A stretch of 64,000 bases of DNA, taken from the NCBI RefSeq assembly GCF_014643775.1, contig NZ_BMKC01000001.1:1-64000 (forward strand). The letters are read 5' to 3'. A program made the position numbers and the translations under genes. This stretch comes from Arenimonas soli (lineage in GTDB: Bacteria > Pseudomonadota > Gammaproteobacteria > Xanthomonadales > Xanthomonadaceae). Below, one piece after another: positions 1 to 10,263 of the stretch. The notes beneath the pieces were generated by a model that saw only the letters and a list, made by a program, of their open reading frames with translations, was not told the origin of the DNA and did no database searches. The first letter of the stretch is position 1. Every line of letters starts with the position of its first letter.

Positions 1-96
1 GGAACCACCCGATCCCATCCCGAACTCGGAAGTGAAACGCAGCTGCGCCAATGGTAGTGTGGCCTAAGCCATGCAAGAGTAGGTCATCGCCAGGGG
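1..96 (+). rRNA. rrf: 5S ribosomal RNA, 3' part
   Basis: The first ~96 bases match the conserved body of bacterial 5S rRNA: the CCCGAACTCGGAAGTGAAAC loop region at about 17-36, the TGGTAGTGTGG segment at about 52-62, and the closing GAGTAGGTCATCGCCAGG segment at about 77-94. The 5' end lies outside the window. Two intrinsic terminators follow at once, as expected at the end of an rRNA operon. The exact 3' end is uncertain by a few bases. Confidence 0.95.
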
Positions 97-106
97 CTTT
101 ACCCCG

Positions 107-142
107 AAAGCCCGGTCCAACAGGACCGGGCTTTCTCTTTTT
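107..142 (+). terminator. Intrinsic terminator 1 of the rRNA operon
   Basis: A 12-bp perfect stem (AAAGCCCGGTCC at 107-118 with GGACCGGGCTTT at 123-134) encloses an AACA tetraloop and is followed by a T-rich run at 135-142. This is a textbook Rho-independent terminator about 10 bases after the 5S rRNA. Confidence 0.93.
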
Positions 143-144
143 AC

Positions 145-178
145 AAAACCCCCGCCCGGAAGGCGGGGGTTTTTCTTT
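145..178 (+). terminator. Intrinsic terminator 2 of the rRNA operon
   Basis: A second perfect stem (AAAACCCCCGCC at 145-156 with GGCGGGGGTTTT at 162-173), loop CGGAA, then TTCTTT. It backs up the first terminator directly, a common arrangement after strongly expressed rRNA operons. Confidence 0.9.
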
Positions 179-216
179 ACCCGGTCCAAGATCGTGCACG
201 AAGCCCCGGGCAACAA

Positions 217-240
217 AAAGGCCGCCCGGAGGCGGCCTTT
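217..240 (-). terminator. Intrinsic terminator of the PfkB-type kinase gene
   Basis: Stem AAAGGCCGCC at 217-226 pairs with GGCGGCCTTT at 231-240. Read on the minus strand the hairpin ends in a short T run (TTTTT), 20 bases after the stop codon of the leftward kinase gene. Confidence 0.8.
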
Positions 241-260
241 CGGAGAAACCCGGGGAGGTA

Positions 261-1199
261 TCAGCGCAGCGCGTAGCCAAACTGCTGGCGGAACTGCTCG
301 GCGAACTCTTCGTAATCAAAACGCTGGTTCTGCGGGCCCAAGTGTTCGATCTTCAGGGCGCCCATCAGCGATGCGATGCGGCCGGTGGTGGCCATGTCCA
401 TGCCGTTCATCAGGCCGAAGATGAGGCCGGCGCGGTAGGCGTCGCCGCAGCCGGTGGGGTCGACCACGCGCATGGCGGTGGCCGCCGGGATGTGCAGCTC
501 GCCGTCCTGGGTGTGTACTTCGGAGCCCTTGGGGCCCCGGGTGATGATGTAGGCCTTTACCCTTCCGGCGATGTCCTTTTCCGACAGCCCGGTCTTTTCC
601 TGCAGCAGGTTCGACTCATAGTCGTTGACCGTGACGTAGGTGGACTGTTCGATCATCTGGGTCAGTTCCTTGCCGTTGAACAGCGGCATGGCCTGGCCCG
701 GGTCGAAGATGAAGGGGATGTCCAACTCCGCGAATTCCCTGGAGTTTTGCAGCATCGCTTCGTAACCGTCCGGCCCGACGATGCCAAAACCCACGTCCTT
801 CACGTCCCGGACGTGGTTTTCGTAGGAGCGCATCATCGCGCCCGGGTGGAAGGCGGTGATCTGGTTGTCGTCCAGGTCGGTGGTGATGAAGGCCTGGGCG
901 GTATAGAGGTCGGCCAGCGTCTTGACGTGGTCCAGGCGGATCTCGCAGGCCTCGAAGTGTTCCCGGTAGGGCTCGAAGTCCTGGCCGACGGTGGCCATCG
1001 GGATCGGGTCGCCGCCCAGCAGCTTGAGGTTGTAGGCGATGTTGCCGGCGCAGCCGCCGAACTCGCGGCGCATCCGCGGCACCAGGAAGGACACATTCAG
1101 GATGTGGACCTTGTCGGGCAGGATGTGGTTCTTGAACTGGTCCTGGAACACCATGATGGTGTCGTAGGCCAGGGAACCGCAGATAAGGGCGGACGCCAT
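261..1199 (-). CDS. PfkB-family carbohydrate kinase (adenosine kinase-like)
   Basis: Predicted cytosolic ATP-dependent sugar or nucleoside kinase of the ribokinase/PfkB superfamily, 312 aa, near the family's usual length. The N-terminal GSLAYD segment and the GGxxGNIAYNL-type sugar-binding stretch are present. The C-terminal signature DPTGCGDAYRAG starts at about residue 247; its Asp253 is the expected catalytic base, and Cys replaces the more common Ala in the GAGD motif, as in a known proteobacterial subgroup. The open frame extends 17 codons further upstream, but ATG at 1199 has a GAGAGG ribosome site about 10 nt before it and fits the family start. Substrate (adenosine or a sugar) cannot be told from sequence. 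It is divergent from mreB. Confidence 0.88.
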   Translation of the reverse strand: MASALICGSLAYDTIMVFQDQFKNHILPDKVHILNVSFLVPRMRREFGGCAGNIAYNLKLLGGDPIPMATVGQDFEPYREHFEACEIRLDHVKTLADLYTAQAFITTDLDDNQITAFHPGAMMRSYENHVRDVKDVGFGIVGPDGYEAMLQNSREFAELDIPFIFDPGQAMPLFNGKELTQMIEQSTYVTVNDYESNLLQEKTGLSEKDIAGRVKAYIITRGPKGSEVHTQDGELHIPAATAMRVVDPTGCGDAYRAGLIFGLMNGMDMATTGRIASLMGALKIEHLGPQNQRFDYEEFAEQFRQQFGYALR

Positions 1200-1298
1200 T
1201 GTTCGGGACCTCTCGGGGCAGGAGCGGGACGACCGCCCGCAAAGTCGCACATGTTAGCGCGGCACCCGCCGTAAGGCACGGGATAACGGGTTTTTACC

Positions 1299-1327
1299 TT
1301 GCCGCGTGCGAGGGTGGTTGCTACGCT
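1299..1327 (+). promoter_or_regulatory. Candidate sigma-70 promoter of the mreB operon
   Basis: TTGCCG at 1299-1304 and TACGCT at 1322-1327 are 17 bp apart, about 42 bases upstream of the mreB ATG in the divergent kinase/mreB intergenic region. The hexamers keep the most important positions (TTG.., TA...T) but are not perfect. Inference from sequence only. Confidence 0.4.
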
Positions 1328-1329
1328 AG

Positions 1330-2406
<1,077 letters not shown>

Positions 2407-2443
2407 GCCTGCTTGCAGGCGCAGTTCCCATCCGGATGACGCC

Positions 2444-3415
2444 GTGGCCTATCCTGGAAACCCGGCGCCGCGCCTGACCGACGGCGCCGGCAGCACCCTA
2501 CCGCTGCTGGCCTACCTCGCCATCGCCACCGTGCTGATGGTGGCGGACCTGCGCGGCGGGTTCGCCGCCAAGGCGCGCGTGCACCTCTCGACGCTGGCCG
2601 AGCCGGTGTGGTGGCTGGCATCGGCCCCGGGCCGCCTGAGCGACAGCGCCGGCGAGTTCTTCAGCAGCCGGTCGGACCTGCAGCAGGAAAACGACCGCCT
2701 GCACCGGGAACTGCAGGTCAACGCCAGCCGGCTGCACCGGCTGCTGGCCGTGGCCGAGGAAAACCAGCGCCTGCGCGAACTGCTGGGCGGCACCCGTGGC
2801 TACCGCCTCAGCGCCCAGCTGGCCGGCATCATCGACGTTGACCTCGATCCTTCGCGCCAGCGCATCGTGCTCGACGCCGGCGCCAACGACGGCGTGCAGG
2901 TCGGCCAGGCCATGATCGACGCGGGCGGCGTGCTGGGCCAGGTCATCGAAGTCACGCCCCGGCATTCGACCGCGCTGCTGCTGACCGACCCCGAGCACGC
3001 GGTGCCGGTGCAGGTCGCCCGCACCGGCCTGCGCGCCATCGCCTACGGCACCGGCCGCACCGACATGCTGCGCCTGCCCAGCATCCCGCAAAGCGGCGAC
3101 ATCCGCGTCGGCGACCGCTTGGTGACCTCCGGCATCGGCGGCCGGTTCCCCGCGGGCTTCCCCGTGGGCGTGGTCGAGATCGTGGAGCCCGACGAAACCC
3201 AGCTGTTCGTCGTCGCCGAGGCCCGCCCTTCGGCGCGTCTGGACCGCGGCGTCGAAGTCCTGCTGGTCAGCAACACCACCACCGGCCTGGATGCCGGCCC
3301 GCCGCTGCCGCCACCACCGGCCCCGGTCGAAGAGCAGGCCTCCACGCAGACCGATGCCGGCGCAGCCACGGAAGCCGGGCCAGCCACCGTCCCGCCCCGG
3401 GAGCCCGGCGAATGA
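2444..3415 (+). CDS. mreC: Rod-shape-determining protein MreC
   Basis: Bitopic inner-membrane protein whose periplasmic part links MreB filaments to PBP2. The 323 aa product has one transmembrane segment at about residues 18-35, a coiled coil rich in Gln, Glu and Leu at about 70-110, and the two beta-barrel subdomains typical of MreC (about 115-270). A Pro/Ala-rich tail follows (about 285-323). The start is GTG at 2444; a nearby ATG at 2436 is in another frame and stops after 13 codons. Its end overlaps mreD by 4 bp. Confidence 0.96.
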   Translation: MAYPGNPAPRLTDGAGSTLPLLAYLAIATVLMVADLRGGFAAKARVHLSTLAEPVWWLASAPGRLSDSAGEFFSSRSDLQQENDRLHRELQVNASRLHRLLAVAEENQRLRELLGGTRGYRLSAQLAGIIDVDLDPSRQRIVLDAGANDGVQVGQAMIDAGGVLGQVIEVTPRHSTALLLTDPEHAVPVQVARTGLRAIAYGTGRTDMLRLPSIPQSGDIRVGDRLVTSGIGGRFPAGFPVGVVEIVEPDETQLFVVAEARPSARLDRGVEVLLVSNTTTGLDAGPPLPPPPAPVEEQASTQTDAGAATEAGPATVPPREPGE

Positions 3416-3900
3416 ATCGCGGACCTTCCGGCTGGCTTCTCTATGGCGGCCTGTTCCTGGCCCTGCTGCTGATGGTCGTGCCCCTGCCCGACGGCATGGA
3501 CCTGGCCCGGCCCTACGTGCTGGCCATGCTGCTTTGTTACTGGCTGCTCGAGACCCCCGACCAGGTGGGGCTGGGGACGGCCTTCATCGCCGGCCTGGCC
3601 GCCGACCTGGTGGCCGGCACCCTGCTGGGCGAACAGGCGCTGCGCCTGGTGGTGCTGGCCTTCCTGGTGCAGCGCTTCCGCGCCCGCCTGCGTTTCTTCC
3701 CGCTGTGGCAGCAGGCGTTGGCCATCTTCGCGCTGCTGGTGAACGACCGCCTGGTCGACCAGGCCATCCACGCCATGGCCGGCAACGGCTGGCTGCACTG
3801 GACCAGCTGGCTGTCGCCGGTGCTGGGTTTCGCGCTGTGGCCGTGGCTGTTCCTGCTGCTCGACGGGCTGCGCCTGCGCACGCGCGACCGCGGCAACTGA
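3412..3900 (+). CDS. mreD: Rod-shape-determining protein MreD
   Basis: Small integral membrane partner of MreC in the elongasome. The 162 aa product is almost wholly hydrophobic, with about five or six transmembrane helices and the family's LGTAFIAGLAADLVAG segment near residue 52. The ATG overlaps the mreC stop as ATGA, which suggests translational coupling. Confidence 0.95.
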   Translation: MNRGPSGWLLYGGLFLALLLMVVPLPDGMDLARPYVLAMLLCYWLLETPDQVGLGTAFIAGLAADLVAGTLLGEQALRLVVLAFLVQRFRARLRFFPLWQQALAIFALLVNDRLVDQAIHAMAGNGWLHWTSWLSPVLGFALWPWLFLLLDGLRLRTRDRGN

Positions 3901-3904
3901 CCCC

Positions 3905-5767
3905 ATGCGCAGCATCCCGCGCCGCAAGCTCAAGAACCTGCATGCCGAAGCGGCGCAGTTTGACCGCCGCGCCATCGTCGGCTTCATCGGCATCGCGCTG
4001 GCCTTGCTGGGCCTGGCGGGCGGCTATTTCCGCCTGCAGGTCCTGCAGCACGAGGAGTACCAGCTGCGTTCGGAAGCCAACCGCATCAAACCCCGGCCGA
4101 TCGTGCCGGCGCGTGGCCTCATCTACGACCGCAATGGTCGCTTGCTGGCCGACAACGTGCCCGCCTACCGCCTCGAGATCGTCGCCGAACAGGTGGACGA
4201 CCTCGACGCCACGCTCGCGGGCCTGGCCGAGCTGGTCGAACTCGACCCCGAGGACATCGGGCGGTTCCGCGAGGCACGCCGCGCGACCCGCAGCTTCCGC
4301 CCGGTGCCGCTGAAGCTGCGGCTGAGCGAAGGCGAGCTGGCGCGGCTGGCCGTCAACCGCCACCGATTCCCCGGCGTCGAGGTCGTTCCCTACCTGACCC
4401 GGCGCTATCCCTACGGCGACCTCTTCGCCCACGTCATCGGCTACGTCGGCCGCGTCGATGCCGACGACCTGGCGGCCATGGGCGACAGCCGCAACGCCGC
4501 GCTGACCCACATCGGCAAGGCCGGCATCGAGCGATATTACGAAGACCGCCTGCGCGGCGAGATCGGCTACGAAGAAGTCGAAACCAATGTCGAGGGCCGG
4601 GCCCTGGGCGTGGTGCGCCGGCAGCCGGCCACGCCCGGCACCGACCTGCGCCTGACCGTGGACGCCCGCCTGCAGCAGGCGATGGTGGACGCCTTCGAAG
4701 GCCAGCACGGCGCGGCGATCGCCGTCGACCCGCGCAACGGCGAAATCCTCGCCATGGTCAGCCTGCCCAGCTACGACCCGAACCTGTTCATCAACGGCAT
4801 CAGCCATCCGGACTGGCAGGCGCTGCAGGCACCGTCGCGGCCGCTGTTCAACCGCAACGTGCTCGGCGGTGCGCCGCCGGGTTCGACCATCAAGCCGTTC
4901 ATGGCGCTGGCGGCGCTGGAAGCGGGCATCCGCACGCCCGAATACCAAACCCTGTCCACCGGCGAATTCTTCCTGCCGGGCCAGCCGCGTGGCTACCGCG
5001 ACTGGCGACCGGGTGGCCACGGGCGCGTGAACCTGACCGAATCGCTGGCGCAGTCGGTGAACACCTACTACTTCGAGCTGGCGGTCGAGCTGGGCGTGGA
5101 CCGCATCGACCCCTTCTTCGAACGCCTCGGCTTTGGCCGCCCCACCGGCATCGACCTGGCCGGCGAGATGTCCGGCGTGCGGCCCTCGCGGCGCTGGAAG
5201 CGGCGGCAGTACAACCAGAACTGGTTCCCCGGCGACACCGTCAACGCCGCCATCGGCCAGGGCTTCTGGGTCACCACGCCGCTGCAGATGGCCCAGGCCA
5301 CGGCCGTGCTGGCCAACGGCGGCATGCTCTACCGGCCGCACCTGCTTCAGGCCAGCCAGGCCGGCTTCAACCAGCCGCTGCAGCCGGAACTGCAGCTGCC
5401 CGGGCGTCGGGTGATTGAAAGCGCCGAAGACCTGGCGGCGGTCAACGAGGGGCTGGTGGCGGTGATGCACGGCCCCACCGGCTCGGCCCGCGCCGCCGCC
5501 GTGGGCGCCACCTACCGCATGGCCGGCAAAACCGGCACCGCCCAGCGCGTCAGCCGCCGTGGCACCGAACGCACCAACCCCAAGGACCTGCCCTACCACC
5601 TGCGCCACCAGGCCTGGTTCATCGGCTTCGCGCCGGTGGAAGACCCGGGCATCGCCGTGGTCGTGCTGGTCGAACACGGCGGCTCGGGCAGCGGCGCCGC
5701 GGCGCCGGTGGCCCGGCGCATCATGGACGCCTGGCTGCTGCCGGTCGTCGACGAGGCCGCGCCATGA
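3905..5767 (+). CDS. mrdA: Peptidoglycan transpeptidase PBP2
   Basis: Class B penicillin-binding protein that cross-links new side-wall peptidoglycan together with RodA. In the 620 aa product a single N-terminal membrane anchor lies at about residues 24-43. The dimerisation domain follows, with PARGLIYDRNGRLLADN near 68-84. In the transpeptidase domain the active-site motifs are STIK (Ser327), SVN (384-386) and KTG (542-544). All three are intact, so the enzyme should be active. It starts 4 bp after mreD and overlaps rodA by 4 bp. Confidence 0.97.
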   Translation: MRSIPRRKLKNLHAEAAQFDRRAIVGFIGIALALLGLAGGYFRLQVLQHEEYQLRSEANRIKPRPIVPARGLIYDRNGRLLADNVPAYRLEIVAEQVDDLDATLAGLAELVELDPEDIGRFREARRATRSFRPVPLKLRLSEGELARLAVNRHRFPGVEVVPYLTRRYPYGDLFAHVIGYVGRVDADDLAAMGDSRNAALTHIGKAGIERYYEDRLRGEIGYEEVETNVEGRALGVVRRQPATPGTDLRLTVDARLQQAMVDAFEGQHGAAIAVDPRNGEILAMVSLPSYDPNLFINGISHPDWQALQAPSRPLFNRNVLGGAPPGSTIKPFMALAALEAGIRTPEYQTLSTGEFFLPGQPRGYRDWRPGGHGRVNLTESLAQSVNTYYFELAVELGVDRIDPFFERLGFGRPTGIDLAGEMSGVRPSRRWKRRQYNQNWFPGDTVNAAIGQGFWVTTPLQMAQATAVLANGGMLYRPHLLQASQAGFNQPLQPELQLPGRRVIESAEDLAAVNEGLVAVMHGPTGSARAAAVGATYRMAGKTGTAQRVSRRGTERTNPKDLPYHLRHQAWFIGFAPVEDPGIAVVVLVEHGGSGSGAAAPVARRIMDAWLLPVVDEAAP

Positions 5768-6873
5768 GCGCCGTGCTGCGCTGGGCCCGTGAACTGTTCG
5801 ACCGCCTGTTCGAAAAGGTGGACCTGCCGCTGCTGCTGGCCCTGCTGGCGCTGATGGTGGTCAGCCTGGTCGTGCTGGCCAGCGCCTCGGGTGAAAACAC
5901 CCGGCTGGTGGTGTCGCAGGGGGCGCGCTTCGGCGTCGGCCTGGTGGCGCTGCTGCTGCTGTCGCGGGTGACGCCGGCGAAATTCCGCCTCTGGACCCCG
6001 CTGGCCTATGCCGGCAGCCTGCTGCTGCTGGCGGCGGTGTTCGTGTTCGGCACGGGGCGCAGCGCCAACCTGTGGCTCGACCTCGGCGTGTTCTACCTGC
6101 AGCCGGGCGAACTGCTCAAGCTCACCGTGCCGATGATGCTGGCCTGGTACCTGCACTCGGTGCCGCTGCCGCCGGGCTGGCGGGTGCTGGCGGTCTGCGC
6201 CGCCATCATCGGCGTGCCGGTGGGAATGATCGTGCTCCAGCCCGACCTGGGCACGGGCATGCTGGTGGCGGCCTCGGGCGTGTTCGCGATCTTCCTGGCG
6301 GGCATCGCCTGGTGGCGCATCGGCCTTTTCGCCGGCCTGGGTCTGGCGGCGCTGCCGGCGGCCTGGCCCTTCCTGCTGCCGCACCAGCGCGAGCGCATCC
6401 TCACTTTCATAAATCCCGAAAACGATCCGCTGGGCGCGGGCTGGAACATCATCCAGTCCAAGATCGCCATCGGTTCGGGCGGGCTCACCGGCAAGGGCTG
6501 GGGGCAGGGCAGCCAGTCGCACCTGGACTTCCTGCCCGAACACACCACCGACTTCGTCTTTTCGGTGCTCAGCGAAGAGTTCGGCTGGGCGGGCGTGGTC
6601 ACCGTGCTGGCGCTGTACCTGTTCGTGGTCGGGCGTTGCCTGTGGATCGCCACCCAGGCCCGCGACGGCTTCTCCCGACTGCTGGCCGGCACCCTGGCCA
6701 TGACCTTCTCGGTGTATGTCGTCGTCAACGGCGGCATGGTCGCCGGCCTGCTGCCGGTGGTGGGCGTGCCCATGCCCCTGGTCAGCTTCGGCGGCACCTC
6801 GGCGGTGTCGCTGCTGGTGGGTTTTGGCATGGTGATGTCGGTGCACGCACACCGCAAGTTCATGGCTAGCTGA
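5764..6873 (+). CDS. rodA: SEDS peptidoglycan glycosyltransferase RodA
   Basis: Polytopic SEDS-family glycosyltransferase that polymerises lipid II in the elongasome, working with PBP2 encoded just upstream. The 369 aa product has about ten transmembrane helices and the SEDS hallmark stretches: GAGWNIIQSKIAIGSGG near residue 223, a DFVFSVLSEEFG segment near 262, and a C-terminal GVPMPLVSFGGTSAVS near 337. The ATG is embedded in the mrdA stop (ATGA). Confidence 0.97.
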   Translation: MSAVLRWARELFDRLFEKVDLPLLLALLALMVVSLVVLASASGENTRLVVSQGARFGVGLVALLLLSRVTPAKFRLWTPLAYAGSLLLLAAVFVFGTGRSANLWLDLGVFYLQPGELLKLTVPMMLAWYLHSVPLPPGWRVLAVCAAIIGVPVGMIVLQPDLGTGMLVAASGVFAIFLAGIAWWRIGLFAGLGLAALPAAWPFLLPHQRERILTFINPENDPLGAGWNIIQSKIAIGSGGLTGKGWGQGSQSHLDFLPEHTTDFVFSVLSEEFGWAGVVTVLALYLFVVGRCLWIATQARDGFSRLLAGTLAMTFSVYVVVNGGMVAGLLPVVGVPMPLVSFGGTSAVSLLVGFGMVMSVHAHRKFMAS

Positions 6874-6929
6874 ACCGGGCGGGCGACGCCGTCGTGTCAA
6901 ATCGCCGGCATTCCCATATGCTTGTTTCC

Positions 6930-7961
6930 ATGCGCACCCACCTGATCCGCCTGTCCGCCCTGCTGCTGGCCGTTTTCACCGCCGCGGCCGCCGCCAACCC
7001 GTCGCCGGACCCGGCGCTGCGCCAGGCCTTCCTCGACCATGCCCGCAGCGAATACGGCCTGCCCGCCGCCGAGGTCGAAGCATGGCTGGCGAAGTCGGCC
7101 TACCGGCCGAGTATCGTCAGCGCCATGTCGCGGCCGGCCGAAAAGGTGAAGCCCTGGCGCGACTACCGGCCGATCTTCATTTCCGACAAGCGCATCCGCG
7201 ACGGCCAGGCCTTCCTGGCCCGCCACCGCGACGCCCTGGCCAAGGTCGAGGCCGACACCGGCGTGCCCGCGGAAATGATCGTCGCCATCATCGGCGTCGA
7301 AACCAGCTACGGCGGCAATACCGGCAGCTACCCGGTGCTCGATGCGCTGTACACGCTAGGCTTCTTCTACCCGGTCAGCGGCGACCCCGGCCAGGTCGAA
7401 CGTGAAACCGCCCGCGGCCGCTTCTTCCGCGACGAACTGGCCCAGGTGATGCTGCTGGCCAAGGAAGAAAACCTCGACCTGGCCGCGCTCAAGGGCAGCT
7501 ATGCCGGCGCGATGGGCTACGGCCAGTTCATGCCGTCGAGCTACCGCGCCTACGCCCGCGACGGCGACGGCGACGGCCGCCGCGACCTGTTCGGGTCGCT
7601 CGACGACGTCTTCGCCTCGATCGCCAATTATTTCGTCGCCCATGGCTGGCAGGCCGGCGAACCGGTGGTGGCCCTGGCCCGCGCCGACGAGGGCACCGAG
7701 CCCTTCAAGCCCGAAGGCCTGGAAGCACGCTACAGCCTGGCCGAGCTGGGCGAGAAGGGCTATCGCCCGGCCGAGGCCCTGGGCCATGACCACAAGGCCA
7801 CGCTGGTGACGCTGGAAGGCACGGGCGGCACCGAACACTGGTTCGGCTTCCGGAACTTCTACACGATCACCCGCTACAACCGCTCGCCGATGTACGCCAT
7901 GGCCGTGCACCAGCTGTCGCGCGAAATCGCCGCCGGCACCGGGGCCGCCGCCGCGCCATGA
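6930..7961 (+). CDS. mltB: Lytic murein transglycosylase B
   Basis: Periplasmic transglycosylase that cleaves the MurNAc-GlcNAc bond. Start chosen at ATG 6930 because it gives a clean signal peptide (MRTHLIRLSALLLAVFTAAAAA); in-frame GTG 6894 and ATG 6918 are alternatives. From this start the protein is 343 aa. The catalytic Glu is residue 124 in IIGVETSYGGNTG, followed by the family's AMGYGQFMPSSYRAYA segment. No lipobox Cys is seen, so a soluble or simply anchored form is likely, unlike E. coli MltB. It overlaps rlpA by 4 bp. Confidence 0.94.
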   Translation: MRTHLIRLSALLLAVFTAAAAANPSPDPALRQAFLDHARSEYGLPAAEVEAWLAKSAYRPSIVSAMSRPAEKVKPWRDYRPIFISDKRIRDGQAFLARHRDALAKVEADTGVPAEMIVAIIGVETSYGGNTGSYPVLDALYTLGFFYPVSGDPGQVERETARGRFFRDELAQVMLLAKEENLDLAALKGSYAGAMGYGQFMPSSYRAYARDGDGDGRRDLFGSLDDVFASIANYFVAHGWQAGEPVVALARADEGTEPFKPEGLEARYSLAELGEKGYRPAEALGHDHKATLVTLEGTGGTEHWFGFRNFYTITRYNRSPMYAMAVHQLSREIAAGTGAAAAP

Positions 7962-8944
7962 GGGCCGGCCTGGCCTGCGTGGTGCTGCTGCTGGCGGCCT
8001 GCGCCGGCAAGCCCACCCGCCCCGTGGCGCCCGTGGTCGAACCCGCCGGCGACACGCCGCGCAACGCCGTCGCCGCGACGCCCGCCGCCGCGTCGGCGAA
8101 GGCGCTGCAGGCCGCCTGCCTGCAGGTGCGCGAACACCGCGACGAGGACTACACCGCCGGCGGCCTGTACGCGCCCGGCGTGGCGGACTCGGCGCCCAGC
8201 CAAAGCCTGGACATCAGCGGCCTGGTCGAACCCGAGCCCCGCCACGAACCGCTGGCGCGTTATGGCAACCGTTCGCCCTACACGGTGCTGGGCAAGAGTT
8301 ATCGCGTGCTGGAGCGGGCCGAAGGCTATCGCGAACGTGGCGTGGCGTCCTGGTACGGCCAGAAATTCCACGGCCGGCATACGTCCAGCCGCGAGATCTA
8401 CGACATGTGCAGCTTCAGCGCCGCGCACAAGACCCTGCCGCTGCCGAGTTTCGCGCGGGTGACCCGGCTGGACACCGGCGAAAGCGTGGTGGTGCGGGTG
8501 AACGACCGCGGTCCCTTCCACGCCGGCCGCATCATCGACCTCAGCTATGCCGCCGCGGTGAAGCTGGGCCTGGACCGCAGCGGCACCGCCAAGGTGGAAG
8601 TGCAGGCCCTTGTGCCCGGTGCCGATGCGCCCCGCGTGGCCGGCACCCCGGCCGCGCCGCTGCCGGCGTCGGCGCCGCTGCCCGGGCCCGTCGTGCACGT
8701 GGCCGAAGACGGCCGCCGCCGCATCCTGCAGGTGGGCGCCTACCGCGAACGCGACAACGCCCGCCGCGTTGCCCGCCTCATCGAAGACGCCGGCATCAAG
8801 GACGTCGAAGTCGCGTCGGTGAAGGTCAACGGCAACAAACTCTGGCGCGTGCGCATCGGCCCGCTGGCGGCCCCTGCGGCGACCAGCGTCATCGAAAGCC
8901 TGCGCGCCCTGGGCCTGCCCAGCCCGCGCGTGTTCATTGAATAG
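7958..8944 (+). CDS. rlpA: Septal/rare lipoprotein A (RlpA) with SPOR domain
   Basis: Outer-membrane lipoprotein; in Pseudomonas RlpA is a transglycosylase acting on denuded glycan strands at the septum. The 328 aa product has a lipobox LLLAAC (Cys15). The double-psi beta-barrel domain contains GVASWYGQKFHGRHTSS near residue 127 and VNDRGPFHAGRIIDLS near 180. A C-terminal SPOR domain (RRILQVGAYRERDNARRVA, near 250) should bind denuded peptidoglycan. The usual MTAAHKTLP segment reads CSFSAAHKTLP here. It shares an ATGA overlap with mltB. Confidence 0.95.
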   Translation: MRAGLACVVLLLAACAGKPTRPVAPVVEPAGDTPRNAVAATPAAASAKALQAACLQVREHRDEDYTAGGLYAPGVADSAPSQSLDISGLVEPEPRHEPLARYGNRSPYTVLGKSYRVLERAEGYRERGVASWYGQKFHGRHTSSREIYDMCSFSAAHKTLPLPSFARVTRLDTGESVVVRVNDRGPFHAGRIIDLSYAAAVKLGLDRSGTAKVEVQALVPGADAPRVAGTPAAPLPASAPLPGPVVHVAEDGRRRILQVGAYRERDNARRVARLIEDAGIKDVEVASVKVNGNKLWRVRIGPLAAPAATSVIESLRALGLPSPRVFIE

Positions 8945-9014
8945 GGGCTAGCATCATTGCCTCGTCCCCGGTCGGCGCCCCGCGCAGGCCCTGAATAACT
9001 GGAGTTCTTGCCGG

Positions 9015-10238
9015 ATGTCCGTTTCCCGTTTCCTGCCCTTCCTGCTGGTGGCCGTGCTGGCCGGCGGTGCTTTCGCCCAGGCCCCCGCCCCGACGCCGCT
9101 GCCCGACAAACCCGAGGTCGCGCCGCCGCCCACGCCCGAGGCCCCGGTGCCCGTAGGCGCGAAGGCCTGGATCCTGATGGACCACGTCAGCGGCCAGGTG
9201 CTGGCCGGCGAAAAGATCGACGAGCCGCTCAACCCCGCGTCCATCACCAAGGTGATGACGTCCTATGTCGTCGCCGCCGAGGTGGCCGCCGGCCGGGCGT
9301 CGCTCGATGACATGGTCAAGATCAGCGAAAACGCCTGGCGCCAGGGCGGCGCCGGCACCGACGGCAGCTACAGCGCGCTGGAGGTCAATACCGAAGTCAA
9401 ACTCGACGACGTGCTGCACGGCCTGGTCATCCAGTCCGGCAACGACGCCGCGATCGCGCTGGCCGAACATCTGGCCGGCACCGAGGCGGCCTTCGTGGAC
9501 ATGATGAACGCCTACGCCAGCAAGCTGGGCATGACCGGTTCGAACTTCGAGAACGCGCACGGCCTGACCGCCGAAGGCCACCTGATGACCGCGCGCGACA
9601 TCGCCACGCTGTCGCGCGCACTGATCAACCACTTCCCCGAGCACTACGCGCTCTACAAGATCAAGGAATTCACCTACAACGGCATCCAGCAGTACAACCG
9701 CAACGGCCTGCTGTGGAAGGACGACAGCGTGGACGGTCTCAAGACCGGCCATACCTCGGCCGCCGGCTATTGCCTGGCCGCGTCGGCCAAGCGTGGCGAC
9801 CAGCGCCTGGTGTCGGTGGTGCTGGGCATCGACACCAACAGCCGCAACGAAGGGTTCCGCCTGCGCGAGCAGGGCAACCTGGCCCTGCTCAACTGGGGCT
9901 TCCGCCACTTCGAAACGCACAGCGTTTATGGCGCCGGCGACCAGGTGGCCGAACACCCCATCTGGCGCGGTGCCGCCGACGTCGTGTCGCTGGGCGTCAC
10001 CGAGGCGCTGCTCGTCACCGTGCCGCGCGGTCGCTACGGCGACCTCAAGCCGAGCATGGACGTGCCCAGGCAGCTGACGGCGCCGGTCGCCAAGGGCCAG
10101 GCCATCGGCACCCTGCGCCTGAGCCTGGACGGCAAGGTGGTCGCGGAACGGCCGCTGGTGGCGCTGGCCGAGGTCGCCGAGGGCGGCTTCTTCAAGCGCA
10201 TGAGCGACGATTTCTGGCTGTGGTGGGAAAGCGAATAA
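9015..10238 (+). CDS. dacC: D-alanyl-D-alanine carboxypeptidase (PBP5/6 type)
   Basis: Periplasmic enzyme trimming the terminal D-Ala of peptidoglycan stem peptides. The 407 aa product has a signal peptide ending near AFA-QAP (residue 21), the peptidase S11 domain with SITK (Ser76), SGN (141-143) and KTG (243-245), then the PBP5 C-terminal beta domain. The last ~15 residues form the amphipathic membrane anchor (FFKRMSDDFWLWW). Start ATG has GGAG 10 nt upstream. It continues the cell-wall block before the lipoate genes. Confidence 0.95.
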   Translation: MSVSRFLPFLLVAVLAGGAFAQAPAPTPLPDKPEVAPPPTPEAPVPVGAKAWILMDHVSGQVLAGEKIDEPLNPASITKVMTSYVVAAEVAAGRASLDDMVKISENAWRQGGAGTDGSYSALEVNTEVKLDDVLHGLVIQSGNDAAIALAEHLAGTEAAFVDMMNAYASKLGMTGSNFENAHGLTAEGHLMTARDIATLSRALINHFPEHYALYKIKEFTYNGIQQYNRNGLLWKDDSVDGLKTGHTSAAGYCLAASAKRGDQRLVSVVLGIDTNSRNEGFRLREQGNLALLNWGFRHFETHSVYGAGDQVAEHPIWRGAADVVSLGVTEALLVTVPRGRYGDLKPSMDVPRQLTAPVAKGQAIGTLRLSLDGKVVAERPLVALAEVAEGGFFKRMSDDFWLWWESE

Positions 10239-10263
10239 GCCCGGCCTGGCGGGTCCCCGGCCC

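Noticed and set aside
3584-5677. A 697-codon minus-strand open frame opposite mreD and mrdA
   Set aside because: Antisense to PBP2, whose three catalytic motifs prove the plus frame.
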